DNA from: Solirubrobacteraceae bacterium
Lineage (GTDB): Bacteria > Actinomycetota > Thermoleophilia > Solirubrobacterales > Solirubrobacteraceae
DNA: 14,042 nucleotides
Direction: 5' to 3'
NCBI GenBank assembly: GCA_016462625.1
Contig: JAEMSV010000096.1
Location: forward strand, 1-14,042
The translations under genes were made by a program, and so were the position numbers. Under the pieces are notes generated by a model that did no database searches, had not been told where the DNA came from, and saw nothing but the letters and a program-made list of their open reading frames with translations. Below are positions 12,572 through 14,042 of this stretch, piece by piece. Each line of letters starts with the position of its first letter. Within the stretch, counting starts at the first letter, position 1.

Positions 12572-13894
12572 TTAGGTGCAGCCGTCCTCGCCGGGGTTCC
12601 CGCCCGCGGGCGCCTCACGCCATGGCGCGTAGGCCGGATACAGGGTCGTCAGGCCCGCATCCGCCAGCCCGACCGGGAACGACGGGTCCTCGCGGAACGA
12701 GTACTGGATCGCGACCGCGATCCGGCGATCGGCCTGCCAGGTCGCGAGGGCGGCAGCCATCGCCCGGCAGGCCTCGGCGGGATCGGTGGGCGCCTCGCGC
12801 CCGGGCCGAGGGCCCCCGACGCCGGTCTCGGTGAGCCAGAGGCGGTGGGGGCGCGGGCACCCGCGACGGTCCAGCGCCGCGAGCACGTCTCTCAGCAGAC
12901 CCGGGCTGCCCGCGGCATCCGCATCCCCGGCCAGCGGCGCGTCGCCCTCGGGGCCGGCCGCCTCGTCGGTCTGCGCGACGTAGAGGTGCTGAGCCCACGT
13001 GGTCGTGGCGCACACCACCTCACGCGGGAGATCGTCGATGAACTCCTTGACCGTGCTGGCCGAGCGGCGGGGCTCGTCGTAGCCGGCCAGCTCGCCCAGC
13101 AGCAGCCGGTCGCCGGCCTGTTGCTCAGCCCGGAACGCCTCGACGATGCGCGCGTACCGCGCCGCCGAGGTCGAGGTGCTACGCGCCGAGCAGTCCGCCC
13201 GCTGCGGCGCGAGAAACGCGGGGTGGTTGGGCTCGTTCCACGGAGCCCACCAGCGAATCGGGACGCCGTCGGCCTGGGCCTCAGCCCGCAGGGCGCGCAC
13301 GAGCGCGCGGTACGCGACGGGATCGGGCTCGCGGGCGCGGTCGGACAGCCCGCAGGTCCCGCTGCCCGGCGGGTCGGCCTCGGGACGCCGCGCCGCCCAG
13401 GGCGGAGTGCCATAGATGACGGCGATCGGCTCCCAGCCCTCCGCCCCGCCCGCGCGGCGGGCCGCCAGCGCCTTCAGCACGTCGCGGATGCCCGCGAACG
13501 GCGCGCACGGCGGCGTCCCGCGCATGCAGCCGTCGGCCGGGAAGTCGAACCGCGGCGGCGCGTTCCCGTCCGGCTGGAGCTTCTCCCAGTCCACGAGCAC
13601 GCGGACGTAGTGCGGGCGCAGGGCGGCGAGCCGATCTCGCCACGGGACGAACTCGGCCGGGACCGTCCCCGGCGTCAGCAGGTTCGCGTTGCCCTCGAGG
13701 ATCCCGGTCTGCAGCCCCGGCGGCGTCTGGGCCGGCGGCGGGACGGGTCGTGGCGAGGGGGCGTCACCACCGCCGCACCCGGCGGTGACCAGCACGACGA
13801 GCAGCAGCGCGGCGAACCCACCGCGCCGAAGCGCCGTCAGACGGCCGAGACCTCTTCTTCGTCGGCCACGCGGAACGACGATCCGCAGCCGCAC
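12572..13894 (-). CDS. Lipoprotein with a clan GH-A-like (TIM barrel) glycoside hydrolase domain
   Basis: The longest frame with a standard start (GTG 13894) gives 440 aa. It shows a lipoprotein signal with hydrophobic core and VTAGC (C40), then a Pro-rich linker (about 44-60). The catalytic-looking domain of about 370 residues carries WWAPWNEPNHP (215-225; N220-E221, the usual acid/base of clan GH-A) and LWLTETGVGG (352-361; E356, the usual nucleophile), plus QHLY (H303). This resembles GH5/GH39-type retaining glycosidases; the substrate is unknown. The GTG start would overlap the upstream Fe-S carrier gene by 58 nt. A CTG at 13838-13840 overlaps that gene's TGA as CTGA, has an AGAGG about 10 nt upstream, and gives a compact signal (TALRRGGFAALL...). 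I think the CTG is at least as likely as the GTG. Confidence 0.82.
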   Translation of the reverse strand: MRLRIVVPRGRRRRGLGRLTALRRGGFAALLLVVLVTAGCGGGDAPSPRPVPPPAQTPPGLQTGILEGNANLLTPGTVPAEFVPWRDRLAALRPHYVRVLVDWEKLQPDGNAPPRFDFPADGCMRGTPPCAPFAGIRDVLKALAARRAGGAEGWEPIAVIYGTPPWAARRPEADPPGSGTCGLSDRAREPDPVAYRALVRALRAEAQADGVPIRWWAPWNEPNHPAFLAPQRADCSARSTSTSAARYARIVEAFRAEQQAGDRLLLGELAGYDEPRRSASTVKEFIDDLPREVVCATTTWAQHLYVAQTDEAAGPEGDAPLAGDADAAGSPGLLRDVLAALDRRGCPRPHRLWLTETGVGGPRPGREAPTDPAEACRAMAAALATWQADRRIAVAIQYSFREDPSFPVGLADAGLTTLYPAYAPWREAPAGGNPGEDGCT

Positions 13895-14042
13895 GCAGCG
13901 ACGACGTTTGGGTTCTCGACCTTGAAGCCAGCGCCCGTCATGGAGTCGACGTAATCGATGATCGAGCCCTTGATGTAGGGCAGCGAGGGCTTGTCGACCA
14001 GGATCTTCAGGCCGCTGACGTCGAAGACCTCGTCGTCATCGC
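13837..14042 (-). CDS. A-type iron-sulfur cluster carrier (HesB/IscA/ErpA family), 5' end outside the window
   Basis: Only the last 67 codons are present, ending in TGA at 13837-13839. The fragment reads FDVSGLKILVDKPSLPYIKG, then GSIIDYVDSM, then NPNVVAACGCGSSFRV. The paired CGCG cysteines are the conserved C-terminal ligands with which A-type carriers hold and pass on Fe-S clusters to apoproteins. The third cysteine expected further upstream lies beyond the edge. IscA and ErpA cannot be separated from this piece. The upstream residues DDDEVF are acidic, as in many actinobacterial members. It is directly upstream of the glycosidase-like lipoprotein, with stop and possible CTG start overlapping. 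Confidence 0.88.
   Translation of the reverse strand, partial: DDDEVFDVSGLKILVDKPSLPYIKGSIIDYVDSMTGAGFKVENPNVVAACGCGSSFRVADEEEVSAV

Noticed and set aside
1..14042. Mobile elements, CRISPR arrays, toxin-antitoxin or phage-defence genes
   Set aside because: I saw no transposase, integrase, direct-repeat arrays, attachment sites or known defence domains. Composition is uniform, so there is no sign of a transferred island.

Overview
The window is uniformly GC-rich, with strong G/C preference at third codon positions, GTG starts, very short intergenic gaps and several candidate leaderless promoters. Its gene content fits a high-GC actinobacterium, most likely class Thermoleophilia (Solirubrobacter/Conexibacter-like). 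Pointers are an actinobacterial-type coproheme decarboxylase, a PimA-like glycosyltransferase, and a DUF1800-DUF1501-cupredoxin operon with a long N-terminal extension before a Tat motif. The lineage is an inference from gene style, not from a marker gene. No tRNA, rRNA, CRISPR array, transposase, integrase or phage gene was seen, so this looks like ordinary chromosome.

Layout. The left edge holds the last codons of an unknown + gene (2-118). It converges on a minus-strand pair: a GGDEF/HD-GYP cyclic-di-GMP enzyme (368-2020) followed 7 nt later by a small two-helix membrane protein (121-360). A 364-nt gene-free divergent region (2021-2384) contains three consecutive strong hairpins and a possible pseudoknot. 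To its right is a + operon with overlapping start and stop codons: DUF1800 (2385-3788), DUF1501 with a Tat signal (3788-5176) and an exported cupredoxin (5173-5538). It runs head-on, with a 14-nt overlap, into a minus-strand CPA1 Na+/H+ antiporter (5525-7048). Divergent from the antiporter is a NodB-type polysaccharide deacetylase lipoprotein (7098-7961). Next comes a minus-strand fusion of a PimA-like GT4 glycosyltransferase to a YbhN/LPG-synthase-type membrane domain (7976-10288). Divergent from that is a tight + operon: coproheme decarboxylase HemQ/ChdC, an AlkA-type DNA glycosylase and a PHP-family phosphoesterase (10357-12568). The window closes on the minus strand with an A-type Fe-S carrier cut by the edge (13837-14042) and a TIM-barrel glycosidase-like lipoprotein downstream of it (12572-13894).

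How the genes relate. Envelope functions dominate: the exported DUF1501/cupredoxin operon, the antiporter, the NodB and glycosidase-like lipoproteins, and a probable glycolipid glycosyltransferase-flippase. The HemQ-AlkA-PHP operon and the Fe-S carrier are housekeeping functions. The parts most worth a second look are the structured 2157-2315 region, the DUF1800/DUF1501/cupredoxin export unit, the glycosyltransferase-flippase fusion, the divergent leaderless promoter pairs, and the probable CTG start of the glycosidase-like lipoprotein.
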